From: CAYUJH01 sp964394585
GTDB taxonomy: Bacteria; Bacteroidota; Bacteroidia; Cytophagales; Flammeovirgaceae
Direction of reading: 5' to 3'
DNA length: 17,129 nt
Assembly: GCA_964394585.1 (NCBI GenBank)
Contig: CAYMYI010000095.1
Span: forward strand, 1 to 17,129
Under the pieces are notes generated by a model. The model was not told the DNA's origin. It searched no databases and saw only the letters and a list, made by a program, of their open reading frames with translations. Positions 1-8,639 of this stretch are shown here, piece by piece. Made by a program: the position numbers and the translations under genes. Every line of letters starts with the position of its first letter. Positions within the stretch are counted from its first letter, which is position 1.

Positions 1-1
1 G

Positions 2-943
2 GGCCCTATTATGATGAACTTCTCCGCCAATATGTTAGGCTTAGACAATGCCGCCACCCCCCTAGGGCTCAAAGCGATGGAACAAATGCAAGAGCTTAAT
101 CCAGAAAAAGAATCGGCCTCTAATGCCCAAATCATGTTTTTGGTATTGAATACTTCCGGGCTCACGCTTATTCCTATTACAGTGCTGATGTATCGTGCGC
201 AGATGGGAGCAGCACAACCTTCCGATGTGTTTATCCCTATCTTACTTTCGACGCTTTGCTCTACCATTGGCGGACTAATCATCGTTTCAATTTACCAAAA
301 AATCAAGTTATGGGATAAGGTAATTCTTGCCTACCTCGGCGGGCTATTAGCGATCATCGCTTTTACCATTTGGGGCTTTCAGCAGCTAACGCAAGAGCAA
401 ACTGCATTGGTCTCGAGTTTGGTGAGCAACATCATTTTATTCGGAATCATCGTCTCGTTTGTAGGACTTGCCCTATGGCGTAAAGTGAATGCCTACGAGG
501 TATTTGTAGAAGGAGCGAAAGAAGGCTTTAAGGTAGCAGTGAATATTATCCCCTTTTTAGTTGCCATGTTAGTGGCGATTGGTGTTTTTCGCGCTTCAGG
601 AGCATTAGATATGATTTCTTCCGGAATTGCCTTCGTATTTACTTCTTTGGGCATCAACGCCGATTTTGTAGATGCGCTACCCACCGCCTTTATGAAACCG
701 CTCAGTGGGAGCGGCGCCCGCGGGATGATGATTGAGGCAATGCAAAATTTTGGTGCCGATTCTTTTGTAGGGCGTATGGTTTCTACGTTGCAAGGAGCAA
801 CAGACACAACCTTGTATATTGTAGCAGTATATTTCGGTTCGGTGAGTATCAGAAATACACGCTATGCCATCACCTGTGGACTTTTTGCCGATTTAATTGG
901 CATCATCGCCTCCATCTTAATCTGTTATTTATTTTTTGGATAG
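2..943 (+). CDS. Nucleoside recognition domain (SpmA/SpmB-type) membrane protein, 5' partial
   Basis: The reading frame is open from base 2 (codons for G-P-I precede the first ATG at 11), so the gene is cut by the window edge and 11 is probably not its start. The first residues (N-M-L-G-L-D-N-A-A-T-P-L-G-L-K-A-M) are the conserved core of SpmA. After several hydrophobic segments, the second half carries the SpmB-like stretch P-T-A-F-M-K-P-L-S-G-S-G-A-R-G-M followed by D-S-F-V-G-R-M. This is the fused SpmA-SpmB architecture of nucleoside-recognition (Gate) membrane proteins found in many non-sporulating bacteria. The substrate is unknown; the spore-maturation name comes from Bacillus and should not be taken as function here. 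No terminator is seen in the 62 bases before the next gene, so read-through into it is possible. Confidence 0.85.
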   Translation, partial: GPIMMNFSANMLGLDNAATPLGLKAMEQMQELNPEKESASNAQIMFLVLNTSGLTLIPITVLMYRAQMGAAQPSDVFIPILLSTLCSTIGGLIIVSIYQKIKLWDKVILAYLGGLLAIIAFTIWGFQQLTQEQTALVSSLVSNIILFGIIVSFVGLALWRKVNAYEVFVEGAKEGFKVAVNIIPFLVAMLVAIGVFRASGALDMISSGIAFVFTSLGINADFVDALPTAFMKPLSGSGARGMMIEAMQNFGADSFVGRMVSTLQGATDTTLYIVAVYFGSVSIRNTRYAITCGLFADLIGIIASILICYLFFG

Positions 944-1005
944 TACGTCTACCGTATATTCACAAATAAATCTATTCATTTTATTTATTCTCCATCCTTT
1001 ATATT

Positions 1006-4000
1006 ATGCAATTGATAAAAACTTTATGGCTTGTAATAGCCATAGGCCTGGCAGGTATTTACTCTGCGAATGCTAACGACTTACTTCAACAAGCATGGGA
1101 AGCTCTTGAGCAAAGCGATCGAGCCAAAGCACGTGAACTTTTAGAAGAAGCCCGCAAGCAAAAAGCTACCAAAGTAGAAGCGACCATTGGGCTGATTCTG
1201 CTCAACGATGCAGAAGGAAAACCCAATACGGTAGAAACTTTCCTTGAAATATATGATAGCTTCGACGACCCTTCGGCATACCTGTATGCCTTGTGGTTTA
1301 GCGATGCGGTATTTAACGATTACTCTAAGAAGAGCAAAGAGCAGTTAACCCTCCTAAAAAAAATATTTAAAGATAGCCGCATTAACGAAAGCCTAAAAGC
1401 GTCAGCACATTATGTGTACGGAATGCATTATATGCGCTCCAACGATTTAAAAGCAGCACACGAAGAGTGGGATGCTGTGCATTCCCTTAAAAAGTGGCAG
1501 ATGACAGGCCCTTTCGATAATACCTCGAACAGCGGATTTTACAAAGAGTACCCTCCCATTACAAACCCTCAGCCTGATGCTACATTTACCTCAAAAACCA
1601 ATGCAGAAATTCAATGGTTTGTGCCTAAATACCCTCAAAAAGATCCTTGGAACGCTCCCCGATACCACTTTGATGAGAACGAAGCAGTAGTGTTTGCGCA
1701 AACCTTTGTGCAAAGTGAAACAGAACGCGAGGTCGTATTAGCAGTAGGAGGAGCCGGTACAATTAAGGTGTGGGTCAACGATCGCTTGATGGTTGCGCAA
1801 GAAAAAGAGCAAACTACTGAATTAGATTTGTACAAGGTGCCAGCTAGGCTAGTAGCGGGTAATAATCGGATTTTAGTACAGTTAGGCTACACTAAGGCAA
1901 CTACATACTCTAACTACATCGTGCGCTTATTAGAACCTAACGGTGCGCCCATTGAAGCGCTTACCGGCTCTACTACCTACGCACCCTATACAAAAGATGA
2001 GGGGGCTTCGCCCGATGTGCCAGACCATTTTGCAGAAGCATTTTTCAAGAAAAAGCTGGAAAATGATCCTAATAACTTAATTAGTAATTTAATGCTGGCT
2101 CGGGTGTATACTCGGAAAGATGACCACAACGCTACGTTGCGCATTTTGGAAAATTTACATGAGGTGTATCCTAACAATGCTATTGTAAATACTTATTTGC
2201 TCAATAATTACATCAACTTAGAAGATAGAACGCAAATTTTGAAACAAGTGGATGCCATCCGAGCGGTCGACGAAAGCCTTACGTACATTGCCATGTACGA
2301 TTTCGATGTATCGCTAGAAAACAAAGATTACGAAGCAGCAGCTGAACACCTAGAAACCATTGGCAACATATTAGGGAAAAATACCCAAGACTACTACAAT
2401 AAAAAGATGGAATTACTTTCGGCTAAACGAGAGTATAAAGCCCTGATTGAATTGGTAGCGCAAGCCTTTGACCAATATCCGGAAGATGTGTACTACCTAT
2501 CGCTCACGTTCAACATTATGAAAAGTATGGGGGTTGACGACTCGCAGCGCATTAAACTCTTAGAAGGATTCCTGAAAGATAATTATAATAACAAGGTGGA
2601 AAACCTTCTTTTAGAGATGTACAACGATAAAAACGATGTCCCCAACATGATGAAAATTATGGAGGAACGCCACGAACGATTCCCCGAAGAACAAAGCTTT
2701 ACGCGCGGGTTAGCCAATTTATGTTTCCGCCTCAATCGCTTTGAAGATGCCCTTGCTTATCTGAATAAAGGAATTGAAAACTCTCCGTACGATGCAAGTT
2801 ATTGGAACGATAAGGCAATCGTGCTTAAAGAACTAAAGCGCACCCAAGAGGCTATCGGAGCGTTTCGCAACGCGGTGAGCTATAACCCGAATCTATTCCG
2901 TGCTCGCGAGAGTATCCGCGAGTTGGAAGGGAAACAAACGTTCCTTTCTTTTTTCCAAAAAGAAGATGCTTACGAACTGATTGATGCAGCCTTGCAAGTT
3001 CCCCTCGATTCAGAAAATAACTCAGAATACATCTTCGATGAAAATAACTATGTGATTTTCGAAGAAGGAGGTTCAATGGAGTACCATTTGCTTGCCGTGA
3101 AAATTAATACAGAATATGGGTTGCGCAACTGGCAAGAAGCGTCCATCGGGACAAGCTCGAACCAAAGTTTATTAGTTGAAAAAGCCGAAACGGTGAAAAA
3201 AGACGGACAGAAAATTCCTGCAGAAGAAAACTACAACGATTTGGTATTCCCTAACCTCGAAGTAGGCGATGCGGTATTTATCGTATATCGTATTACCAAC
3301 TACTCTGGCGGTAAACTGAGCAAAGAGTTTTGGACCGATCATGTGTTCAATGCATTTGTTCCTGTACAAAATGCTAAACTGCGCCTCTTTGTGCCGGAAA
3401 ACTACCCACTACGCATTGAAAATATCAATGTAGAAGAAAGCCCTACTGTGCGGCAATTAGAAGATTTTGAGGTGCGCGAGTGGAGTTATTCTAACTTAGC
3501 AAAAGCACCAGATGAACCGTATATGCCTTCCCTTGCCGAAGTGGGCAAGCGACTAAGCTTTTCTTCGCTCGACTCGTGGAAGGCAATCGCCGATTGGTAT
3601 AGCGACCTTACCCTGCCTCTTGCACAAGATAATTACAACTTAGCGCAAGTGTATGACCAAATCTTTGAGGGCAAAACGTTTAACACTGAAATGGAAAAAG
3701 CCCAAGCAATTTACGAGTACATTCAGCGGCAAATTCGCTACAGTTATGTTTCGTTTCGCCAGAGCGGATACATCCCGCAAAAACCCTATGTAACTGTAAG
3801 TACTCAACTTGGCGATTGTAAAGACTTTTCCATGCTGTATTATGCCCTTGCAAAAAAGGCAGGAATTGATGTAAACCTTGTACTCGTGAGCACACGCGAA
3901 AACGGCGAAACAACCCTTCGGGTACCTACCATTGGCTTCGACCACTGCATCGTGAAAATCAACCTGCCCAACCAAACCATTTACCAAGAACTTACCGACG

Positions 4001-4767
4001 ATAAACTACCCTTTGGTGTAGTGCCCACTTCCTTAGCAATGGCACAAGCCTTGGAAATTCCGAATGCACCTGATAATAACGTAGGGAACGACCTCATTCA
4101 AATTACGATGCCTTCGCGTTTGCAAAGCGAACGCCGAAGCTCTTCCACCATAACCATTGAAGATGGAGCTTTGCAAATCCGGACGAACTTTAAGGCAGTA
4201 GGCGCTGAAGCCGCTCGTTTCCGTCATCATTTTGAAGGGCTTAATGAAAAGAAGGTAAAAGAAGAAATTGCCAGCCTGATGGGCAGGGCACTTACAAACC
4301 CAAGCAAGGTAGAAAACTATACCTTAGATGAGGTAATTGCCAACGAAGATACCTTCAACATAAACGCCCAACTGCAAGCCGAAGGAGAAGTAATTAAAAT
4401 TGGAGGCTTGAAAGCAGTTAAACTATTGTTTACCGATCAAATTTTTACAACGGATGTTTTCAAAGAAGAAGACCGCGCCTTCCCGGTATTGTATTGGAAC
4501 TACGAGCCCTGCCAGCTTTACGACGCCGAGTTAGTATATGAAATTGAAGGCGATCAGACATTTGAAGAGTTGCCAGCAGATTTCGCCATCCAATCGTTCT
4601 TTATGGATTACTCCCTATCGTTCGAAAAAATCTCAGATAAAAAAGTAAAGGTAATCCGCAAGGTAACTATTGATAACAACACCATTCCTGCTGAAAAATA
4701 CACAGAGTTTAGAGATGTAATGAAAAAGATTCTCAGTGCTGAAGATATTTACCTAGCCTATAAATAA
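1006..4767 (+). CDS. Exported TPR / DUF3857 / transglutaminase-like multidomain protein
   Basis: This 1253-residue protein has a Sec-type signal peptide (about residues 1-23, ending S-A-N-A). An N-terminal helical TPR-like part follows to about 155. A beta-sandwich or galactose-binding-like module starts at W164 (motif G-P-F-D-N at 168-172) and includes V-W-V-N-D at 255-259. TPR repeats run from about 345 to 650, a DUF3857-like domain from about 680 to 870, and a transglutaminase-like core from about 895 to 1000. A C-terminal beta-rich region completes it. Cys938 (in L-G-D-C-K-D) and His980 (in F-D-H) match the catalytic Cys and His. The third position, usually Asp in a Y-L-D-P-T context, reads Y-Q-E-L-T (Glu995). 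The family is common in Bacteroidota and is placed in the periplasm or at the cell surface, but its substrate is unknown. Cys-protease/transglutaminase-like activity is an inference. A strong terminator follows, so the gene ends its transcription unit. Confidence 0.9.
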   Translation: MQLIKTLWLVIAIGLAGIYSANANDLLQQAWEALEQSDRAKARELLEEARKQKATKVEATIGLILLNDAEGKPNTVETFLEIYDSFDDPSAYLYALWFSDAVFNDYSKKSKEQLTLLKKIFKDSRINESLKASAHYVYGMHYMRSNDLKAAHEEWDAVHSLKKWQMTGPFDNTSNSGFYKEYPPITNPQPDATFTSKTNAEIQWFVPKYPQKDPWNAPRYHFDENEAVVFAQTFVQSETEREVVLAVGGAGTIKVWVNDRLMVAQEKEQTTELDLYKVPARLVAGNNRILVQLGYTKATTYSNYIVRLLEPNGAPIEALTGSTTYAPYTKDEGASPDVPDHFAEAFFKKKLENDPNNLISNLMLARVYTRKDDHNATLRILENLHEVYPNNAIVNTYLLNNYINLEDRTQILKQVDAIRAVDESLTYIAMYDFDVSLENKDYEAAAEHLETIGNILGKNTQDYYNKKMELLSAKREYKALIELVAQAFDQYPEDVYYLSLTFNIMKSMGVDDSQRIKLLEGFLKDNYNNKVENLLLEMYNDKNDVPNMMKIMEERHERFPEEQSFTRGLANLCFRLNRFEDALAYLNKGIENSPYDASYWNDKAIVLKELKRTQEAIGAFRNAVSYNPNLFRARESIRELEGKQTFLSFFQKEDAYELIDAALQVPLDSENNSEYIFDENNYVIFEEGGSMEYHLLAVKINTEYGLRNWQEASIGTSSNQSLLVEKAETVKKDGQKIPAEENYNDLVFPNLEVGDAVFIVYRITNYSGGKLSKEFWTDHVFNAFVPVQNAKLRLFVPENYPLRIENINVEESPTVRQLEDFEVREWSYSNLAKAPDEPYMPSLAEVGKRLSFSSLDSWKAIADWYSDLTLPLAQDNYNLAQVYDQIFEGKTFNTEMEKAQAIYEYIQRQIRYSYVSFRQSGYIPQKPYVTVSTQLGDCKDFSMLYYALAKKAGIDVNLVLVSTRENGETTLRVPTIGFDHCIVKINLPNQTIYQELTDDKLPFGVVPTSLAMAQALEIPNAPDNNVGNDLIQITMPSRLQSERRSSSTITIEDGALQIRTNFKAVGAEAARFRHHFEGLNEKKVKEEIASLMGRALTNPSKVENYTLDEVIANEDTFNINAQLQAEGEVIKIGGLKAVKLLFTDQIFTTDVFKEEDRAFPVLYWNYEPCQLYDAELVYEIEGDQTFEELPADFAIQSFFMDYSLSFEKISDKKVKVIRKVTIDNNTIPAEKYTEFRDVMKKILSAEDIYLAYK

Positions 4768-4788
4768 CCCTCGGTAGAAAAGATGCCG

Positions 4789-4830
4789 AATCCCCTTCGT
4801 TCAGTCTTGGCAACGAAGGGGATTTTTTTT
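4789..4830 (+). terminator. Rho-independent terminator after the DUF3857/transglutaminase gene
   Basis: A perfect 13-bp stem (4789-4801 with 4812-4824; arms aatccccttcgtt and aacgaaggggatt) encloses a 10-base loop. It runs directly into eight T residues (4823-4830). It starts 22 bases after the stop codon at 4765-4767 and separates that gene from the pheS promoter. Confidence 0.95.
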
Positions 4831-4868
4831 GTGGAAAACTCGAATGGAGCATCTGTACGTAAATGGCA

Positions 4869-4898
4869 TTTCTACTTGCGGCAGAATCGTTACCTTTG
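4869..4898 (+). promoter_or_regulatory. Bacteroidota-type promoter for pheS
   Basis: TTT at 4869-4871, a 19-base spacer, then TACCTTTG at 4891-4898. This is an exact match to the TAnnTTTG -7 consensus known for the main Bacteroidota sigma factor. Transcription would start about 4905, leaving a leader of about 20 bases before the ATG at 4926. Because it overlaps the longer in-frame ORF beginning at 4863, it argues for the later start codon. Confidence 0.7.
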
Positions 4899-4925
4899 TC
4901 CGTTCTTGAATCAAAACAAACTACT

Positions 4926-5951
4926 ATGCTAGAGAAAATTGCCGCCATCACGCAAGAAATAGAACAGGCAACTGCTGAAACCAAAGAACAGTTAGAAGCA
5001 TTTCGCATTCGGTTTATTGGGCGCAAGAGTGCTGTAACAGCATTAATGGGAAACATAAAAGAAGTTGCCCCCGAAGAGCGCAAAGCGATGGGTCAGCAGT
5101 TGAACGAGCTGAAAAATAAAGCGTGGGATAAATTCAAATCGCTAGAGTTACAGCTAGAGCAAAAAAATGGAGCGGGCACTGTAGAACACGGCGACCTTAC
5201 CCTCCCCCCCGTGCCTAATGAGTTAGGCACAATCCACCCCATTACCCAAACTCGCAACCGCATTGCGCAGGTATTCCGCAACATTGGCTTTAATGTGGCA
5301 GAAGGCGCCGAAGTGGAAGACGATTGGCACAATTTCACGGCTTTAAACTTCCCAGAGAACCACCCTGCACGCGAGATGCAAGACACGTTTTTTATACAGA
5401 AAAACCCGGACATCTTATTACGTACTCATACCTCAAACGTTCAGATTCGGCTCATGAAAGCACAAAAGCCGCCTATTCGCTCAATTATGCCCGGGCGTGT
5501 GTACCGCAACGAAGCCATTTCTGCACGTGCGCATTGTTTGTTTCACCAAGTTGAGGGGCTCTATGTGAACGAAAATGTGAGTTTCCGCGACTTGAAAAAT
5601 ACGCTGTATTATTTCGCCAGAGAAATGTTTGGGAAAGATACAAAAGTACGTTTTCGCCCTTCGTTTTTCCCGTTTACCGAGCCTAGCGCCGAAATGGATA
5701 TTTACTGGGGCCTTGAAACGGAAGCCGACTATCGGATTACCAAAGGTACCGGCTGGCTCGAAATTTTAGGCTGTGGTATGGTAGACCCGAACGTACTGGA
5801 AAATTGTGGTATCGACTCTGAGAAGTACACAGGCTTTGCCTTCGGAATGGGCATTGAACGCATCGCCATGCTCCGATACAAAGTGGAAGACATCCGACTT
5901 TTCTTTGAGAACGACGTCCGCTTTTTACGCCAATTTGCTGCCCTTTCATAA
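4926..5951 (+). CDS. pheS: Phenylalanine--tRNA ligase alpha subunit
   Basis: PheS pairs with PheT (not in the window) in the cytoplasmic alpha2beta2 enzyme that charges tRNA-Phe. From the ATG at 4926 the product is 341 residues, the usual size. The N-terminal 80 residues are the tRNA-contacting coiled-coil arm. Class II synthetase motif 1 lies around 103-125 (H-P-I-T-Q-T-R), motif 2 around 190-212 (R-V-Y-R-N-E), and motif 3 around 303-318 (G-F-A-F-G-M-G-I-E-R). Ala305 in G-F-A-F corresponds to the E. coli Ala294 position that gates the phenylalanine pocket. An in-frame ATG at 4863 would add 21 residues that do not resemble PheS, and the promoter lies inside that extension, so 4926 is preferred. 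pheT is not adjacent; the next gene is unrelated. Confidence 0.96.
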   Translation: MLEKIAAITQEIEQATAETKEQLEAFRIRFIGRKSAVTALMGNIKEVAPEERKAMGQQLNELKNKAWDKFKSLELQLEQKNGAGTVEHGDLTLPPVPNELGTIHPITQTRNRIAQVFRNIGFNVAEGAEVEDDWHNFTALNFPENHPAREMQDTFFIQKNPDILLRTHTSNVQIRLMKAQKPPIRSIMPGRVYRNEAISARAHCLFHQVEGLYVNENVSFRDLKNTLYYFAREMFGKDTKVRFRPSFFPFTEPSAEMDIYWGLETEADYRITKGTGWLEILGCGMVDPNVLENCGIDSEKYTGFAFGMGIERIAMLRYKVEDIRLFFENDVRFLRQFAALS

Positions 5952-5978
5952 ACTATGTTTCAACTTTAGCCTGTATCC

Positions 5979-7145
5979 ATGCAACTCATCGAAGTTACCG
6001 AGAAAAAGCACATCAAAGCGTTCTTACAGCTCCCCGTTCGGTTATACAAAGAGGATCCTCACTGGATCCGACCGCTCGATAAAGACATCGAAGAGATATT
6101 TAACCCGGAAACGAACAAACTATTTCGCAATGGAGAATGCACTCGATGGATTCTTCAAGACGACTCCGGGACGACTATTGGGCGAGTTGCAGCATTTATC
6201 AACTCTAAAACTACCCATAAAGATAACGACCAACCCACCGGAGGCATGGGCTTTTTCGATTGTGTGAACGACCAAGCCGCAGCTAATCAACTGTTCGATG
6301 CCTGCAAAGCTTGGCTAGCGGAACGGGGTATGGAAGCCATGGACGGCCCTATTAATTTTGGGGATCGCGATAAATGGTGGGGTTGCCTCGTAGAAGGGTT
6401 TCACGAACCCAACTACTGCATGCCCTACAACTTTCCCTACTACCGCGAGTTGTTCGAAGGATATGGTTTCCAAGAGTATTTCAAACAGTTTACCTACAAC
6501 CGTTTAGTTGCCGATAGGCTCAAACCCAAAGTGTACGAAAAAGCTGAACGGATTTACAATGACTCTAATTACACCTTTGAGCACTTGCGGTTAAAACAGA
6601 TGGAAAAGTATGCGGAAGACTTCCGTACCATTTACAACAAGGCATGGGGGAAACACGGCGGAGTAAGTAAAATGCCCAAAGCCCAAGCACTAAATATTAT
6701 GAAGAAAATCAAGCCAATCGTCGATGAAAAACTGGTTTGGTTTGCTTACTACCAAGAAAAGCCTATTGCATTTCACATCATGCTCCCGGAGCTAAACCAA
6801 GTTGTGAAACACCTAAATGGGCAGTTTAACCTTTTAGCAAAACTCAAATTTCTTTGGTATTTAAAAGTGATAAAAGTAAAGAAGATGTTCGGGGTAGTCT
6901 TTGGTGTAGTGCCCGAATACCAAGGGAAAGGCGTAGAGGCTGCCATTGTAGTAGCATATACCAAAATTGCACATGTGCCAAACTATCAATACAAAGAATT
7001 TGAAATGAATTGGATTGGCGATTTTAACCCCAAAATGATGCGTGTTGCCGAAGATGTCGGCGGGAAAATCTATAAAACGCATATTACATTCCGAAAACTC
7101 TTCGATGAAACCAAGCCATTCAAGCGAATGAAAGTGATTGACTAG
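5979..7145 (+). CDS. GNAT-superfamily-like protein of unknown substrate
   Basis: A 388-residue soluble protein with no signal peptide. Its C-terminal part resembles a GNAT acyltransferase fold: a V-F-G-V-V-P strand, then the acyl-CoA loop region P-E-Y-Q-G-K-G-V-E-A at Q315-A321. The usual Q/R-x-x-G-x-G/A motif is changed, since Glu320 stands at the last position. The N-terminal part is rich in Trp, Tyr and Phe (for example D-R-D-K-W-W-G and M-P-Y-N-F-P-Y-Y-R-E-L-F). It resembles the unnamed GNAT-like proteins of about 380 residues seen in Bacteroidota. It starts 27 bases after pheS. A weak -7-like box (TATGTTTC, 5954-5961) lies in the gap, so the gene may be read from pheS or from a weak promoter. 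It ends 2 bases before the CPBP gene, which implies translational coupling. The substrate is unknown. Confidence 0.75.
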   Translation: MQLIEVTEKKHIKAFLQLPVRLYKEDPHWIRPLDKDIEEIFNPETNKLFRNGECTRWILQDDSGTTIGRVAAFINSKTTHKDNDQPTGGMGFFDCVNDQAAANQLFDACKAWLAERGMEAMDGPINFGDRDKWWGCLVEGFHEPNYCMPYNFPYYRELFEGYGFQEYFKQFTYNRLVADRLKPKVYEKAERIYNDSNYTFEHLRLKQMEKYAEDFRTIYNKAWGKHGGVSKMPKAQALNIMKKIKPIVDEKLVWFAYYQEKPIAFHIMLPELNQVVKHLNGQFNLLAKLKFLWYLKVIKVKKMFGVVFGVVPEYQGKGVEAAIVVAYTKIAHVPNYQYKEFEMNWIGDFNPKMMRVAEDVGGKIYKTHITFRKLFDETKPFKRMKVID

Positions 7146-7147
7146 CC

Positions 7148-8101
7148 ATGGCAACCCTTAAAGAAGTTGGTAAAGGCATAATTACCCATTCCAAAGAGCA
7201 TTTTCATGGGCAGCTTTATGGGTATACCCTTATCTTCTTAATAGTTACAATTACTCTAAATTACACCTTCGATTTTGAAGATAGCATCCTCGATCGCACG
7301 TTTCGCACACCATGGGGGTTTATTGCATATCCTCTTTATTTTGCCTTCCCGTACTACTGCATAGCCATCCCCCAAGCGTATTGGAAGGGCGAAACAACGC
7401 TTTGGCAAAACTCCGATTTTTGGAAGCGAAGTGCTGCGTTTATTCTCTTACTCGGATTCACCAAAGCCTTCTATGGGCATTACTATTTTATCGAGAAACT
7501 CAACGATCCGGTTCTGCAATTCTACCTCAAAAAAATTGTACGGCATTTGTTGCGCATTGGCATTTACATCTCAGTCCTTTGGATGCTGAAACAATGGTGG
7601 GCCGATAAAACTCCAGGGATTTATGGCTTACATTTCGGGGCATTTTCGTACAAGCCCTACCTAATTATGCTCTTAGTGATGGTGCCCCTCATTGCCTGGG
7701 CATCGTTCCAGCCAAGCTTTTTGAAGACCTACCCCATGTTCAAGTCATGGTATTACGCTTCGGTAGGAGGGCTACCCCCCTTGCAAAGTAGTATTCTGTA
7801 CGAAATCAGTTATGGATTCAATTTCATTTCTGTGGAAGTGCTCTTTCGGGGGGCATTGGTAATAGGTATGGCAAACGTGCTAGGGAAAAATGCTATTTTG
7901 CCTATGGTAGCTACCTATGCATTTCTGCATTTTGGCAAACCGATGGCAGAGACTATTGGCTCGGTGTTCGGAGGGTATATCTTAGGGATTATTGCTTTGC
8001 AGAGCCGTACTATCTTAGGAGGAGTGATGATCCATATGGGAGTGGCATTACTAATGGACTTTGCCGCATATATACAGCATTTTGCTCGTGGAGCATTCTA
8101 A
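7148..8101 (+). CDS. CPBP-family (Abi) intramembrane protease homologue
   Basis: A 317-residue protein with about seven or eight hydrophobic membrane segments. The CPBP core is in the C-terminal third. Motif 1, usually E-E-x-x-x-R, reads V-E-V-L-F-R-G (Glu230, Arg234; the first Glu is Val229). Motif 2, usually F-x-x-x-H, reads Y-A-F-L-H (Tyr257, His261). Motif 3 has His296 in I-H-M-G-V-A, with Ala300 where Asn or Asp is common; the next acidic residue is Asp304. The family includes the eukaryotic CAAX endopeptidase Rce1 and bacterial membrane proteins, many of unknown substrate. The three core residues Glu230, His261 and His296 remain, so activity is possible but unproven. It follows the GNAT-like gene by 2 bases and ends 10 bases from the convergent mreD, with no clear terminator between them. 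Confidence 0.82.
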   Translation: MATLKEVGKGIITHSKEHFHGQLYGYTLIFLIVTITLNYTFDFEDSILDRTFRTPWGFIAYPLYFAFPYYCIAIPQAYWKGETTLWQNSDFWKRSAAFILLLGFTKAFYGHYYFIEKLNDPVLQFYLKKIVRHLLRIGIYISVLWMLKQWWADKTPGIYGLHFGAFSYKPYLIMLLVMVPLIAWASFQPSFLKTYPMFKSWYYASVGGLPPLQSSILYEISYGFNFISVEVLFRGALVIGMANVLGKNAILPMVATYAFLHFGKPMAETIGSVFGGYILGIIALQSRTILGGVMIHMGVALLMDFAAYIQHFARGAF

Positions 8102-8111
8102 GACCCCTGTG

Positions 8112-8633
8112 CTACCGCCTTCTCCGCTTCGGGTAGAAAATAATTTGCCCAATCAGTAATACCAAAAAGGTGAAAAAAGTACTGCCAATTGTTTGAGTAA
8201 CGATTCGTGGGAATAAAGAAAAATCGCTGATTTCAATGATAAACACCAACGCATGATGAATAAACAGTAAAGGCAGCGTATAGGTAACAAACCAAGTCAT
8301 CCCCATATCGCGCAAAAAGGGCTTACCACCCATCTCGTAGCCGGTAGTGGGTTGTAAATAGTTGAGAATGAGCAGGCGTGCATATACCAACCCGACTGTT
8401 GCAAACGTATGCATGCCTAGCGTATCGTAAAAAATATCTACGGATAACCCCAATAAAAATCCTAAAAGTAACTGCGGGATTCTATCTATTTCGAACGGAA
8501 GTAACAAAACCACGCCAACATACATGTAGCAAAATGCCGTTTGGAACAAGGCTACATTTCGGAAGAAAACCAATTGTAACACAATGTACAGCAGAAACTG
8601 AAAGGCGATGCTGAAAATAACTCGATTTCCCAT
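8112..8633 (-). CDS. mreD: Rod shape-determining protein MreD
   Basis: A 173-residue, strongly hydrophobic protein with several transmembrane segments and a basic tail (K-R-R-R-R). The segment L-L-L-G-F-L-L-G-L-S-V-D-I-F-Y-D-T-L-G matches the conserved MreD core (G-x-x-x-D-x-x-x). MreD works with MreC in the inner membrane to link the cytoplasmic MreB filaments to peptidoglycan synthesis. The start codon lies 6 bases beyond the mreC stop, so the two are cotranscribed and probably coupled. In many Bacteroidota, mrdA (PBP2) and rodA come next. Here the group ends, and the following gene is convergent. Confidence 0.92.
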   Translation of the reverse strand: MGNRVIFSIAFQFLLYIVLQLVFFRNVALFQTAFCYMYVGVVLLLPFEIDRIPQLLLGFLLGLSVDIFYDTLGMHTFATVGLVYARLLILNYLQPTTGYEMGGKPFLRDMGMTWFVTYTLPLLFIHHALVFIIEISDFSLFPRIVTQTIGSTFFTFLVLLIGQIIFYPKRRRR

Positions 8634-8639
8634 GGAGTG

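Noticed and set aside
11..943. Spore maturation function for the first gene.
   Set aside because: The SpmA/SpmB name reflects a family link only. Nothing else in the window points to sporulation.
4863..4925. Upstream ATG giving pheS 21 extra residues.
   Set aside because: The extension does not resemble PheS and contains an exact -7 promoter box. The ATG at 4926 gives the usual length.
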